A stretch of 64,000 nucleotides of DNA, taken from contig NZ_CP061378.1 in assembly GCF_015624485.1 (NCBI RefSeq), forward strand, positions 2,232,001-2,296,000, given 5' to 3'. How positions within the stretch are numbered: the first letter of the stretch is position 1; each line of letters starts with the position of its first letter. A program made the position numbers and the translations under genes. Under the pieces are notes generated by a model. That model worked only from the letters and a program-made list of their open reading frames with translations. It ran no database searches and was not told the origin of the DNA. Positions 26,939 through 35,581 of this stretch are shown piece after piece. The DNA is from Bradyrhizobium genosp. L (GTDB lineage: Bacteria; Pseudomonadota; Alphaproteobacteria; Rhizobiales; Xanthobacteraceae).

Positions 26939-28273
26939 CTACTGCGCGAGATGCGCGGTCAGCGGATGTTCGGCGGCCTTGTTGAAGAAGGCTGCTTCCT
27001 CGCTGGTGGCTTCCAGCAATTGCTGGTCCTGGTCGTAGATGTCGTTGCGGAATTGAACCGTGCCGTCCTTGGTCATCCACGCCGTCAGGTAGATCCAGGC
27101 GACCGGGACTTTCTTCAGCATCCTGACATCCTGATGCTGGCCGGTCGCGACCGCGGCATCGATCGCGGAACGCGTCCACTGCGGCTGATCCTTGAGCAAC
27201 CACGCCGCGAGATCGCGGACATTGTCGACCCGCGTGCAGCCATGCGAATCGAAGCGATAGTCGTCGCTGAACAAATTGCGCTGATTGGTGTCGTGCATGT
27301 AGACCGAATAGGCGTTCGGCATGTCGATCTTCACCGCGCCGAGCGCGTTCCACGCGCCGCTCTGCTGCCGCACCGTGACGTCGGGCGCGTGGCTGCCGGA
27401 CCAGTCCACCGACTGCGGGTCGATCGGGGCGTCGTGGCCATCGAGCACGTCCATGTGCATGCGCGACAGGTAGCTCGGGTCCTTGCGCATATGCGCCGCG
27501 ATCTCGGTCTTGGTGATCGACGAGGGCACCGTCCAGGTCGGGTTGAGATTGACGCTGGTGATCTCCGAGGTCACCGTCGGGGAGGGCTTCTCGGTCTTGC
27601 CGACGATGACGCGATAGCGCCGCACCACTTTGTCGTCCTCGACGGCTTCGGCGAAGGCAGCCGGAATGTTGACGACGACGTAGCGCGGCCCGAACGCAAA
27701 ATCGAGCTGGCCGATCCGCTCCCGCGAGGCCTCGAGCTGCTTGATCCGCTTCTCGACGGGAACGTTGAGCGCCGCCAGCGTCCGCGGCGTCACCGTGCCG
27801 GTCGCGGCGAGGCCAAGGCGTGACTGGAAGCGCCTCACCGCCTCCGCCAGCGCCTCGTCATAGGCGCCGCTGGCCTTGTCCGCCGCGAGGTCGCCGGTGA
27901 TGATCAGGCGCTTGCGCAGGAGATCGTCGTTGGCACCCTGGACGCCCGGCGCGAACTTCGCGTCGGCCGGGATGGCCGGCCATCCGCCGCGGGCCGCGAG
28001 ATCGGAATAGTGCTGGATCGCATCGCGTATCCGTTGCGCGCTGCCCTGGTCGTAAGTCGGATCATGGGAGAGGGCGAGCGCGGTAGCGGAGCGTGTTTCG
28101 GCGGTGGAGGCGGGCGTGGCCTGCCTCGGCTGGCCTGCCGGCGCAGCCGCGGCCGGGGCGGCGGCATGGTGCGGCGGGGCCGCTGCGGCCGTCCCGGGGG
28201 CGCCGGAGTTCTCCGCGAATGCCGGCAGCACGGCAAGCATCGTGGCCATGGCAACGAGTGTCACTCTCTGCAT
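26939..28273 (-). CDS. YcbB/LdtD-type L,D-transpeptidase
   Basis: A 444-residue periplasmic enzyme. The start at 28273 gives a signal peptide ending PAFAEN. A Pro/Ala-rich linker follows (~25-60). A peptidoglycan-binding domain lies around VRRFQSRLGLAATGTVTPRT. The YkuD catalytic domain has YSVYMHDTNQRNLFSDDYRF and SHGCTRVDNVRDLAAWLL, with nucleophile Cys346. This arrangement matches YcbB, which forms 3-3 peptidoglycan cross-links and is a route to beta-lactam resistance. It is the second L,D-transpeptidase in the window and unlike the one at 14100. Confidence 0.88.
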   Translation of the reverse strand: MQRVTLVAMATMLAVLPAFAENSGAPGTAAAAPPHHAAAPAAAAPAGQPRQATPASTAETRSATALALSHDPTYDQGSAQRIRDAIQHYSDLAARGGWPAIPADAKFAPGVQGANDDLLRKRLIITGDLAADKASGAYDEALAEAVRRFQSRLGLAATGTVTPRTLAALNVPVEKRIKQLEASRERIGQLDFAFGPRYVVVNIPAAFAEAVEDDKVVRRYRVIVGKTEKPSPTVTSEITSVNLNPTWTVPSSITKTEIAAHMRKDPSYLSRMHMDVLDGHDAPIDPQSVDWSGSHAPDVTVRQQSGAWNALGAVKIDMPNAYSVYMHDTNQRNLFSDDYRFDSHGCTRVDNVRDLAAWLLKDQPQWTRSAIDAAVATGQHQDVRMLKKVPVAWIYLTAWMTKDGTVQFRNDIYDQDQQLLEATSEEAAFFNKAAEHPLTAHLAQ

Positions 28274-28473
28274 GTCGCATGTCCTCGGAAGCGCGTGGCG
28301 TCGGCAATGCAAGCCTGGTCCTGCGCCGGACAATCGAGCGGCTGCAGGTTCGTGCGGTCGTAAGCGTCTAACCCATGAGGGTTGCGTCTTGGTTAAGTTT
28401 CGGTAGCGGCGGCGTGGGTCTCGCCGCCATCAAGCTCGCGGCGAGACGGCGCGAGCGCGGACCGACAACGAAA

Positions 28474-28502
28474 AAGCGCTGCCATGGCGGATGGCAGCGC
28501 TT
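28474..28502 (-). terminator. Strong Rho-independent terminator after the XRE gene
   Basis: Read on the minus strand: a perfect 10-bp stem AAGCGCTGCC / GGCAGCGCTT with a 9-base loop, immediately followed by TTTTTCG. It lies about 110 bp downstream of the XRE regulator stop and should end that transcript or a small RNA starting between them. Confidence 0.85.
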
Positions 28503-28541
28503 CGATAGTTTGCCGGCTCGCCAGCGCATGGTTGTCGCACT

Positions 28542-28598
28542 GACCGGCCAACGGCCGGTCGGTTCGCATGGTCGATCGCGTTCGCGGCTCCGCGATCG
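28542..28598 (-). other. Two further perfect hairpins before the terminator
   Basis: GACCGGCC / GGCCGGTC (28542-28560, loop 3) and CGATCGCG / CGCGATCG (28573-28598, loop 10). With the terminator at 28474-28502 they make three consecutive stem-loops in the 140 bases after the XRE gene. This could be a structured 3' untranslated region or a small RNA; no known RNA family was recognised. Confidence 0.45.
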
Positions 28599-28613
28599 CG
28601 CCGATGACGCCGC

Positions 28614-29009
28614 TCAGTCTTCGTTGGCGGCGATCGATTCCATCAGCGACACCAGCTGACGTTGCACGGTCTGATCCTTGATCTTGCTGTAGGCGCGCAG
28701 CAACCGCAGGCTGAATGCGCTGTCGAGGAACAGCAGGCTCTCGACCTCGCGGGCCTTGTTGTCGCCGTCGTAGAAGAAGGTGACCGGCACGTCGAGCGCG
28801 GTTGCGATCTGCTGCAGGCGAGCGGCGCCGACGCGGTTGACACCCTTCTCGTATTTCTGGACCTGCTGGAAGCTGACGCCGAGCTTGTCGCCGAGTTCGG
28901 CCTGCGAGATCTTCTGCTCGACGCGCCGGAGGCGAATACGCTTGCCCAACTCAATGTCCGGCTTGCCGGCACTGCGCTGTTTCATCTTCTTTGCTGCTGA
29001 TCTGTTCAT
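28614..29009 (-). CDS. XRE-family transcriptional regulator
   Basis: A 131-residue cytoplasmic DNA-binding protein. A Cro/C1-type helix-turn-helix lies at ~residues 20-75, with GKRIRLRRVEQKISQAELGD and FQQVQKYEKGVNRVGAARLQ. The rest is helical and probably for dimerisation (SLRLLRAYSKIKDQTVQRQL). Single-domain regulators of this size and layout are common in rhizobia. Its targets are unknown. A 16-bp palindrome ~210 bp upstream could be an autoregulatory site. A strong terminator follows the gene. Confidence 0.87.
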   Translation of the reverse strand: MNRSAAKKMKQRSAGKPDIELGKRIRLRRVEQKISQAELGDKLGVSFQQVQKYEKGVNRVGAARLQQIATALDVPVTFFYDGDNKAREVESLLFLDSAFSLRLLRAYSKIKDQTVQRQLVSLMESIAANED

Positions 29010-29578
29010 TCTTGTGACCCGTCCTTCAATCGGGAATCCCTGGCCCGGGAGAGGTCAGGGACTCGGCCATGATGTACCGCGTTATGCTCGAGTGGATCGT
29101 CAGTTCGAATGCGTGAACGACGAAAATCCAAGATGATCGCGGGATGGTATCCAAACGCTTGCGCGCATTGGAAGCACCCATATACCGACACGGCCGACTA
29201 CCTGAAGTCGATCGCGCCAAGGTGTCGATCGACACCCCGCCCTCCACATTTGGCAAAATATTGACCAAACCACAACTAGCGCGAGTTTGATCGTCACAGA
29301 TTTTGCGCGCATGCTTACCGGCGGCACAGGCACCACCCGCATCGCTACGGGCACCGGTATTTTACGGGCATCCAAATATAGATGCAACCCCTGCTGGTGC
29401 ATCCAGAGGTCGCGAGGCCCGGGGACGGCACGGCCAGGGGGCCCGGAACCCAGCGAAAGTTTGACGTAAGTCCAAGTCAGGCTTTCGGAATGTTGCTGGA
29501 CAATTGCCCAAAAGTTCTCGATCATCAGGGACAAGCATGTGCCTACCACAAGCCGGCAAACCCTGGCGGGAGAGGCCA
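29010..29578. other. 569-bp intergenic region, somewhat AT-richer
   Basis: A gap between the divergent XRE gene and the small gene at 29579. Short open frames exist on both strands but none has a good start site or recognisable protein. It contains a perfect 16-bp palindrome (29221-29236) and AT-rich stretches near 29250-29275 and 29355-29385 that could hold promoters. Confidence 0.45.
29221..29236. promoter_or_regulatory. Perfect 16-bp palindrome
   Basis: GGTGTCGATCGACACC reads the same on both strands. It lies between two divergent genes, one of them an XRE regulator, so it is a candidate operator. It is not followed by a T-run and is therefore not a likely terminator. Confidence 0.45.
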
Positions 29579-29902
29579 ATGAAGCGAAAGAGGGGCAAGA
29601 GGGACGCGCCTCGACCAGCCCTCGCGGCTTCGGGAGTGGAGAATATGCCGGTCGCAAGTACGGAAGAACGGTTGTTGTCGCTGCTTGCGACCCTGGAGGA
29701 GTGCCAGGCCTTTCTGCAGGACAGGGCAAGTGCCGAGACCGCGCGCCTGCTGTCGCTGGCGATCCTCGAGCTCCGCATGGAGCTGCACAAGGTGACCGAT
29801 TCCGAGCTGAAGGCGCTGTGTGACATGGTGGCGTCGGGCGAGCCGGTGGAAGACCCGGCCACGGCGAGCCGCTTCCCGTCCTATCTGAAGCTCGTCAAGT
29901 AG
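29579..29902 (+). CDS. Small conserved-looking protein of unknown function
   Basis: A 107-residue protein. The ATG at 29579 follows GGGAGAGG. The N-terminus is very basic (MKRKRGKRD). The remainder is predicted helical and Leu/Glu-rich (LLSLLATLEECQAFLQDR and TARLLSLAILELRMELHKV). No signal peptide or known domain is recognised. The good ribosome site and coding-like codon use support a real gene. It is convergent with dctA. Confidence 0.6.
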   Translation: MKRKRGKRDAPRPALAASGVENMPVASTEERLLSLLATLEECQAFLQDRASAETARLLSLAILELRMELHKVTDSELKALCDMVASGEPVEDPATASRFPSYLKLVK

Positions 29903-29980
29903 ACCTTTCTCATCCAGCGCACGGATCGCCGTGGCCCGCCGCGCATGCGGCGCGCCCGCTGTTGCCCGGGCAACCATCCC

Positions 29981-31300
29981 TCAGCCCGCCGTCACATCCA
30001 CCGTTTCGGCGCCCTCGAGCACACGGCGGGCCTGGTCGCGGTCGAGATCCCCCTCCCAGGCGGCGACCACCACGGTGGCCACGCAATTGCCGATCAGATT
30101 GCCGACCGCGCGCGCCATACCGATGAACCAGTCGACCGACAGCACCAGCACGAGGCCGATCGCGGGAATGCTCGGCACCGCATTCAGCGTCGCCGCCAGG
30201 ATCACGATCGCCGAGCCCGGCACGCCATGGGCACCCTTCGAGGTGATCAGGGAAACGCCGAGCACCAGCAGCAGGTCGCCGAACGACAGCGGCGTGTTGG
30301 TCGCCTGGGCGATGAACACCACGGCCAGCGTCAGGTAGATCGAGAAGGCGTCGAGGTTGAAGGAGTAGCCGGTCGGGATCACGAGGCCGACCACCGATTT
30401 CTTGACGCCCAGCGCCTCCAGCTTGCGCATGATCTGCGGCAGCACCGCGTCGGAAGATGCGGTCGCCAGCACGATCGTCAGCTCCTCGCGCAGGTAGCCG
30501 AGAAACTTGAAGATGTTCACGCCGGCGAGCGCCATCACGGAGCCGAGCACGCCGAGCACGAAGATCGCGACCGAGACGTAGAACAGCGCGACCAGCGACA
30601 CCAGTTGCTTCAGCGAACCGACGCCGTATTTGCCGACCGTATAGGCGACCGCGCCGAGCACGCCGATCGGCGCAACCCGAACGATCAGGCCCATGGCGCG
30701 GAACAGCACGGTCGACACCGCGTCGATGAAAGAGGTGATCTTCTCGCCCTTCTCGCCGCCGACCAGCGCCAGGCTGGTGCCGAAGATGATCGCGAAGAAC
30801 AGCACCTGCAGCACGTCGTTGCGCGACAGCGCGTCGAACGAGGTGGTCGGGATGATGTTGAGCAGGAAGCTGCCGATGCCTTCGCCCTTCAGCTTCTGTG
30901 CGTTGCCGGCATAGTTGCCGAGCGCCTTGGCGTCCAGCGTCGAGGTGTCGATGTTCATGCCGTGGCCGGGCCCGAACAGATAGGCGAGCAGGAGGCCGAC
31001 CACGAGCGCGACCGTCGTCATCGCCTCGAAATAGGCCAGCGCCTTGACGCCGACGCGGCCGACCTTCTTGAGGTCGCCGGCGCCTGCGATGCCGTGCACT
31101 ACGACGCAGAACACGATCGGGGCCACGATCATCGAGATCAGCTTCAGGAAGGCGTCGCTGAGGATCTTCAGCCCGGTGGCGAAATCGGGGGCGGCCACGC
31201 CGACGACGATGCCGAGCAGGAGCGCGATCAGCACCTGCACGAACAGCGACGTGTAAAGCGGCTTGCGTGTCGCGGTGGCTTCCGCTGCGATGGTCGTCAT
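29981..31300 (-). CDS. dctA: C4-dicarboxylate transporter DctA
   Basis: A 439-residue dicarboxylate/cation symporter of the inner membrane that imports succinate, fumarate and malate; in rhizobia it feeds nitrogen-fixing bacteroids. Landmarks are ALLLGIVVGVAAPDFATGLK, LISMIVAPIVFCVVVHGIAG, SSDAVLPQIMRKLEALG (the Ser-rich re-entrant loop), and PTGYSFNLDAFSIYLTLAVV. The start follows GGGGGA. A near-perfect sigma-54 promoter lies ~40 bp upstream. The gene upstream on the same strand is an HWE kinase; no dctB/dctD pair is present in the window. Confidence 0.95.
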   Translation of the reverse strand: MTTIAAEATATRKPLYTSLFVQVLIALLLGIVVGVAAPDFATGLKILSDAFLKLISMIVAPIVFCVVVHGIAGAGDLKKVGRVGVKALAYFEAMTTVALVVGLLLAYLFGPGHGMNIDTSTLDAKALGNYAGNAQKLKGEGIGSFLLNIIPTTSFDALSRNDVLQVLFFAIIFGTSLALVGGEKGEKITSFIDAVSTVLFRAMGLIVRVAPIGVLGAVAYTVGKYGVGSLKQLVSLVALFYVSVAIFVLGVLGSVMALAGVNIFKFLGYLREELTIVLATASSDAVLPQIMRKLEALGVKKSVVGLVIPTGYSFNLDAFSIYLTLAVVFIAQATNTPLSFGDLLLVLGVSLITSKGAHGVPGSAIVILAATLNAVPSIPAIGLVLVLSVDWFIGMARAVGNLIGNCVATVVVAAWEGDLDRDQARRVLEGAETVDVTAG

Positions 31301-31340
31301 GAGTCCCCCTGATGTCGGCTGGCCCGAACCTGCTCCAGCT

Positions 31341-31357
31341 TAGCAATCTGCGTGCCA
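31341..31357 (-). promoter_or_regulatory. Sigma-54 promoter of dctA
   Basis: On the minus strand the sequence is TGGCACG-CAGA-TTGCTA, matching the RpoN consensus TGGCACG-N4-TTGCW at every conserved base with GG-N10-GC spacing. Transcription would start near 31331, about 30 bases before the dctA ATG. RpoN control of dctA is well established in rhizobia. Confidence 0.88.
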
Positions 31358-31388
31358 AAATGCCGCAGGATTGGGCAGCACAGCAAGC

Positions 31389-32897
31389 TCAGCCGTCGTC
31401 CTCCAGCGCGCCGGTCACGGTGTAGACGACCCCGCCGGGCAGGAAATCGACCGTGGCCTCGCCGCCGAGCTGGTCGCGGGCGCTGCGCTCGATCAGCCGG
31501 GAGCCGAAGCCGCGCTGCACCGGCGCGGTGACCAGCGGGCCGCCGGCCTCCGTCCAGATCATCCGGAGCGTCCGGCCCGGGCGGTCGTCGCGGAGCTCCC
31601 AGTCGAGCGCCACCGTGCCGGCCTCGTTGGACAGCGCGCCGTATTTGGCGGCATTGGTCGCCATCTCGTGGACGATCATCGACAGCACCAGGGAGAGCCG
31701 CGGTGACAGCGGTACCCGTGGTCCGAACATCCTGACCCGCTCGGGGGCGTTGAGCAGATAGGGCTGCAGCACGCGCCCGAGCACGTCCTGCAGGTCGGAG
31801 CCCTGCCATTTCGCCGTGCTGAGCAGATTGTGGGCCTCGGCGAGCGCGCCGAGCCGTCCCTCGAATTTCTCGCGCTCGGCGCGGCTGGCGCTGCGGAAGG
31901 TTTGCGTGGCGATCGACTGCAGGATCGCCAGCGTGTTCTTGACGCGGTGGTTGAGCTCCTCGATCAGCAGATCATGCAGCGCCTCGCCGCGCGCAATCGT
32001 GGTCGCCATTCGCACGGCAAAGCCGAGCCCGACCATGAGCAGCACGCCGCCAATCACGCTGGTGATCGCAAGTGAGCGCCACAATGGACCCACCAGCGAG
32101 CTTTCGGCGATCCCCGAGGCGACGGTCCAGCCGGTGATGCGCGATCGGGTCAGCCCGGTGATCAGCGAGACGCCTTCGAGCGATATCGTCGCCAGCGTCG
32201 CCTCGTTCTGGCGGAACATCTCTGCATATAGCGAGGGCGAGGCGCGCTGACCGATGGTCGCCTGCGGGTTCGGCACCCGCGCCAGGTTGACGCCGTCGCT
32301 GTCGAAGATCGAGATGGTCCAGTCCTGGTTGAGGCGCTGCTTCTCGATGATGGCCTGAAACACGTCGAGTGGCGGGCTGAAGGAGATGTCGTAGACCACC
32401 TCGCCATCGCGCAGCACCGGCACCTCGACGGTGATGATCAGGCGCCGCTTCACCGCGCCGAAGAACAAATTCGAGTAAACCGGCTGCCTGGTCGAAAACA
32501 CCTTCTCGACGATATCGAGATTGTTGCGCGGCGGCAGGCTCGCAGTATCCGGCGTGATCGACGAGAACAGCTGCCGGCCGGTGCGGTCGGCCACCAGCAC
32601 CACGCCGTCCTTGCCGTATTGGTCGAGGAAGCCGAGCGCGACGCGGCGGAAACTGTTGAAATCGCCATTGCGCAGCGAGTTGGTCAGCGCCAGCACCTGT
32701 AGCCCGCCGGTCATGCGCTGCATCTCGGAGTCGAGCACGAGGCGGATGTTGCGGGCGGTCTCGAGCACGCGCTGGGTGGCGTCGGCGCGATCCTGTCGGT
32801 AGTTGTGGAAGACGATTCCGATCGCGAACACGATCAGCGGCAACATCGTCCCCGCGACCAGCAGCGCGAGACGGACTGGCAATGTCAGTTTCGGCAC
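31389..32897 (-). CDS. HWE-type sensor histidine kinase
   Basis: A 502-residue membrane kinase. Transmembrane segments lie at ~8-28 and ~278-300. The ~250-residue periplasmic region between them looks like a double-Cache sensor (VLETARNIRLVLDSEMQRMT, then SGIAESSLVGPLWRSL before the second helix). The phosphoacceptor His is in EELNHRVKNTLAILQSIATQ. The ATP-binding part has HEMATNAAKYGALS and MIWTEAGGP, typical of the HWE group rather than classical HisKA kinases. No response regulator is adjacent. It lies 88 bp upstream of dctA on the same strand, but dctA has its own promoter, so a functional link is only possible. Confidence 0.85.
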   Translation of the reverse strand: MPKLTLPVRLALLVAGTMLPLIVFAIGIVFHNYRQDRADATQRVLETARNIRLVLDSEMQRMTGGLQVLALTNSLRNGDFNSFRRVALGFLDQYGKDGVVLVADRTGRQLFSSITPDTASLPPRNNLDIVEKVFSTRQPVYSNLFFGAVKRRLIITVEVPVLRDGEVVYDISFSPPLDVFQAIIEKQRLNQDWTISIFDSDGVNLARVPNPQATIGQRASPSLYAEMFRQNEATLATISLEGVSLITGLTRSRITGWTVASGIAESSLVGPLWRSLAITSVIGGVLLMVGLGFAVRMATTIARGEALHDLLIEELNHRVKNTLAILQSIATQTFRSASRAEREKFEGRLGALAEAHNLLSTAKWQGSDLQDVLGRVLQPYLLNAPERVRMFGPRVPLSPRLSLVLSMIVHEMATNAAKYGALSNEAGTVALDWELRDDRPGRTLRMIWTEAGGPLVTAPVQRGFGSRLIERSARDQLGGEATVDFLPGGVVYTVTGALEDDG

Positions 32898-33031
32898 GAA
32901 GTCCCCGGATCGGTGCCCATTTGCCGCGAGCTTAGGAGAAGGCGGGAAATTTCGCCAAAAAATTCGTCAAGGAACGGCCGATCCGGGCCAGGTTCCGCGG
33001 CGCCCTGGTTGCGCCGCGGAATGGCATCGCG

Positions 33032-34306
33032 TCAGAGGTTGCTCTCAGTGATCGCCGCGTAGACCATGGTCCGCAACTCGCGCCGCAGCGGATAGGCGCT
33101 CGACGGCAGCACCTGGGTCATGAAGATCGTGATCAGCTCCTCGGCGGGATCGATGAAGAACGAGGTGGTCGCAGCACCCCCCCAGTTGAACTCGCCCGGG
33201 CTGCCGGCGATCAGCGTCTGCGATGGGTACATGGTGACGGCGAAGCCGAGGCCGAAGCCGATGCCGTTGTAGGCGGCTTCGCTGAACAACGAGCGTGACA
33301 TCGCAGGCAGGTCGACGCCGCCGGGCAGGTGGTTCGAGGTCATCAGCTTCAGCGTCTTCGGGCCGAGCAGCCTCACTCCGCCGAGCTCGCCGCCATTGAT
33401 CAGCGCACGGCAGAAGGTGAGGTAGTCACCCGCGGTCGAACACAGCCCGCCGCCGCCCGAGACCAGCGAGGGCGGTGACAGGAACGAACTGGTCGTCGGA
33501 TCGTCCTGCAAGGTCAGCGTGCCCTTACGGTCGGTGGCCAGCGGGTTGAAGCCGCCTTGCGGATCGGCCGAATAGCAGGCGGCAAACCGATGCGCCTTGT
33601 CCGCCGGCACGAAGAAATCGGTGTCGTTCATGCCGAGCGGCTTGAAGATGCGCTCCTTCAAGAACTGCTCGAACGGCATGCCCGAAATCTTGCCGACGAG
33701 ATAGCCGAGCACGTCGGTGGCGACCGAGTAGTTCCAGGCCTCGCCCGGCGAGAACTCCAGCGGAATCTTCGCCAGGTCCTCGATCATGCCGTCGAGCGTG
33801 CCGGCCTTGATGACTTCGCCGATCTTCTTCTCGCGATAGGCCGCGTCCACGTTGGAGCGCTGCTGGAAGCCGTAAGTGAGGCCCGAGGTGTGGCGCAGCA
33901 GGTCTACGATCAGCATCGGCCGGGTCGGTGGGCGGGTCAGGAAGGCCGGCGCGGTGCCGGCGGCGAACACGCCGAGATTTTTCCATTCCGGGATGTATTT
34001 TGCGACCGGCTCGTCGATCGCGACGCGGCCTTCCTCGACCAGCATCATGAAGGCGACCGAGGTGATCGGCTTGGTCATCGAATAGATGCGGAAGATGGTG
34101 TCGTCCTTGACCGGCACCTTGCGCTCGAGATCGGCAAAGCCCTGCACTGCGGAATGGACGATCTTGCCGCGGCGATAGATCAGCAGCTGCGTCCCGGGAA
34201 AGCGGCCGGCATCGATATAGCGGCTCTTCAGATGCGCTTCGAGGCGGTTGAGCGCTGCGGTCGACATGCCCGCGGATTCGGGCGAGGCGGGGGTGGGGGC
34301 TAACAT
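33032..34306 (-). CDS. Serine hydrolase, beta-lactamase/esterase family
   Basis: A 424-residue protein of the class C beta-lactamase/EstB family. The start at 34306 follows GGAGG; the frame is open far upstream, but that part is a shadow of the dioxygenase gene. The nucleophile motif SMTK has Ser76 and Lys79, and YSVATD supplies the family Tyr. The segment HTSGLTYGF is typical, and FNWGGAATTSFFIDP probably supplies the C-terminal active-site loop. No signal peptide is evident. Such proteins hydrolyse esters or small amides. It is divergent from an intradiol dioxygenase, 144 bp apart. Confidence 0.85.
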   Translation of the reverse strand: MLAPTPASPESAGMSTAALNRLEAHLKSRYIDAGRFPGTQLLIYRRGKIVHSAVQGFADLERKVPVKDDTIFRIYSMTKPITSVAFMMLVEEGRVAIDEPVAKYIPEWKNLGVFAAGTAPAFLTRPPTRPMLIVDLLRHTSGLTYGFQQRSNVDAAYREKKIGEVIKAGTLDGMIEDLAKIPLEFSPGEAWNYSVATDVLGYLVGKISGMPFEQFLKERIFKPLGMNDTDFFVPADKAHRFAACYSADPQGGFNPLATDRKGTLTLQDDPTTSSFLSPPSLVSGGGGLCSTAGDYLTFCRALINGGELGGVRLLGPKTLKLMTSNHLPGGVDLPAMSRSLFSEAAYNGIGFGLGFAVTMYPSQTLIAGSPGEFNWGGAATTSFFIDPAEELITIFMTQVLPSSAYPLRRELRTMVYAAITESNL

Positions 34307-34450
34307 CTGATATCCTCCGGCTTGGCGAGGGGGTCTTGATAGCCGAAAAGTGTGCTCCGCACCAATCCGCCGCCGCTTACCGGCACTGCGCTTGTGGTGT
34401 ACGCTCGTGCCTGCAATCGCGCTCCACGGGAGCTCAAGGGAAACGCCGAG

Positions 34451-35365
34451 ATGACCCAGTTCAACGACACCGAGCTCACCGCCGCCGTCATCAAGAGCTT
34501 CGAGGAGACGCCGAATCCGCGGGCCAAATTCCTGCTGCAGGAGCTGGTGAAGTCGCTGCACGATTATGTGCGCAAGACCGACCTCACCTTCGAGGAATGG
34601 GACTACGCGATCGATTTCCTCACCCGCACCGGGCAGAAGTGCACCGACATCCGCCAGGAGTTCATCCTGCTCTCCGACGTGCTCGGCGTGTCGATGCTGG
34701 TCGATGCCGTCAACCACAGGGATCGCGACGGCGCCACCGAGACCACCGTGCTCGGCCCGTTCTACGTCGGCGAGCACAAGGTGACGCCGCACGGCACCGA
34801 CGTCTCGGCAAACCTGGCGGGCGAGCGCATGTTCGTGCAGAGCCGCGTCACCGACCTCAAGGGCAGGCCGCTCGCCGGCGTGCCGGTCGATATCTGGCAC
34901 GCGGATGACGCAGGCTTCTACGACTCCCAGAAGGCGAATTTCGCCACCGAGGGCGCCTCGTCGCGTGCACGCTTCATCACCGATGCCGACGGCCGCTTCT
35001 ATTTCCGCACCATCCTGCCATGCAGCTATCCGATCCCGACCGACGGCCCGGTCGGTCAGATGATCACGCAAACCAACCGTCATCCGATGCGCCCGGCGCA
35101 TGTGCACTTCCTGGTTAACGCCAAGGGCCATGAGCCGCTGATCACCCACGTCTTCATCGAGGGCGACAAGTATATCGACTCCGATGTCGTGTTCGGCGTG
35201 AAGGACGAATTGATCGCCAAGGTGGAGAGGCGCTCCGATCCGGTGATGCCGGACGGCAAGCCGGCCGACGGTCCCTGGCACCTGATGACCTACGAATTCC
35301 ACGTCAAGCCCGGCGGCGGGTTGGCGCCGGCACCGCTCGGGACCAAGGTCCCCGAGCACGCCTGA
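34451..35365 (+). CDS. Intradiol ring-cleavage dioxygenase
   Basis: A 304-residue non-haem Fe(III) dioxygenase with an N-terminal helical dimerisation domain. Iron ligands can be placed: Tyr157 (AGFYDSQ), Tyr193 (CSYPIPTDGPVG), His217 and His219 (RPAHVHF). Their spacing of 36, 24 and 2 residues is that of catechol 1,2-dioxygenase. The size and TVLGPFYVGEH region also fit hydroxyquinol 1,2-dioxygenase. It opens the ring of a catechol-type compound to a muconate or maleylacetate. No other ring-cleavage pathway gene is adjacent, so the substrate is open. Confidence 0.9.
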   Translation: MTQFNDTELTAAVIKSFEETPNPRAKFLLQELVKSLHDYVRKTDLTFEEWDYAIDFLTRTGQKCTDIRQEFILLSDVLGVSMLVDAVNHRDRDGATETTVLGPFYVGEHKVTPHGTDVSANLAGERMFVQSRVTDLKGRPLAGVPVDIWHADDAGFYDSQKANFATEGASSRARFITDADGRFYFRTILPCSYPIPTDGPVGQMITQTNRHPMRPAHVHFLVNAKGHEPLITHVFIEGDKYIDSDVVFGVKDELIAKVERRSDPVMPDGKPADGPWHLMTYEFHVKPGGGLAPAPLGTKVPEHA

Positions 35366-35389
35366 TCGCGCCAACGGCGTCGACTGCTG

Positions 35390-35425
35390 ATGGCGCGTGG
35401 CGCGCGTTGCTGCGCCTCGCGCCAT
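35390..35425 (+). terminator. Long GC-rich hairpin after the dioxygenase gene
   Basis: Arms 35390-35403 and 35412-35425 pair over 14 bases with one mismatch (ATGGCGCG.GGCGC with GCGCC.CGCGCCAT), with an 8-base loop. It sits 25 bp after the dioxygenase stop. No long T-run follows. Confidence 0.6.
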
Positions 35426-35460
35426 TGCCTTGCTCAATTCATGAGCGGCATGATTACAGT

Positions 35461-35475
35461 TTGTGCGTCGCACAA
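35461..35475. promoter_or_regulatory. Candidate upstream activator site of the nitrate operon
   Basis: TTGTGCGTCGCACAA is a perfect dyad with 6-bp arms and a 3-bp centre. It lies about 110 bp upstream of the narK sigma-54-like promoter, the usual place for an enhancer-binding protein. The half-sites are GTGC...GCAC, the reverse arrangement to the classic NtrC site, so the binding protein is uncertain. Confidence 0.4.
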
Positions 35476-35581
35476 CGAATGAGCGAATCGCCATTTTTCG
35501 ATGCGGTGCGCGAGGCGCCCAAGGAATCGCGCTATCGGTCTATATAGCTGTATTTGCTTGTACTTTTCGTGATGTGCGATT

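Noticed and set aside
29100..29862. Minus-strand open frames in the gap upstream of the XRE gene
   Set aside because: They overlap each other, lack ribosome sites and show no domain; the plus-strand gene at 29579 is better supported.
33032..35494. An 820-codon reading of the serine hydrolase frame, suggesting a long N-terminal fusion
   Set aside because: The extra part is antisense to the intradiol dioxygenase gene and has no domain. GGAGG before the ATG at 34306 marks the real start.
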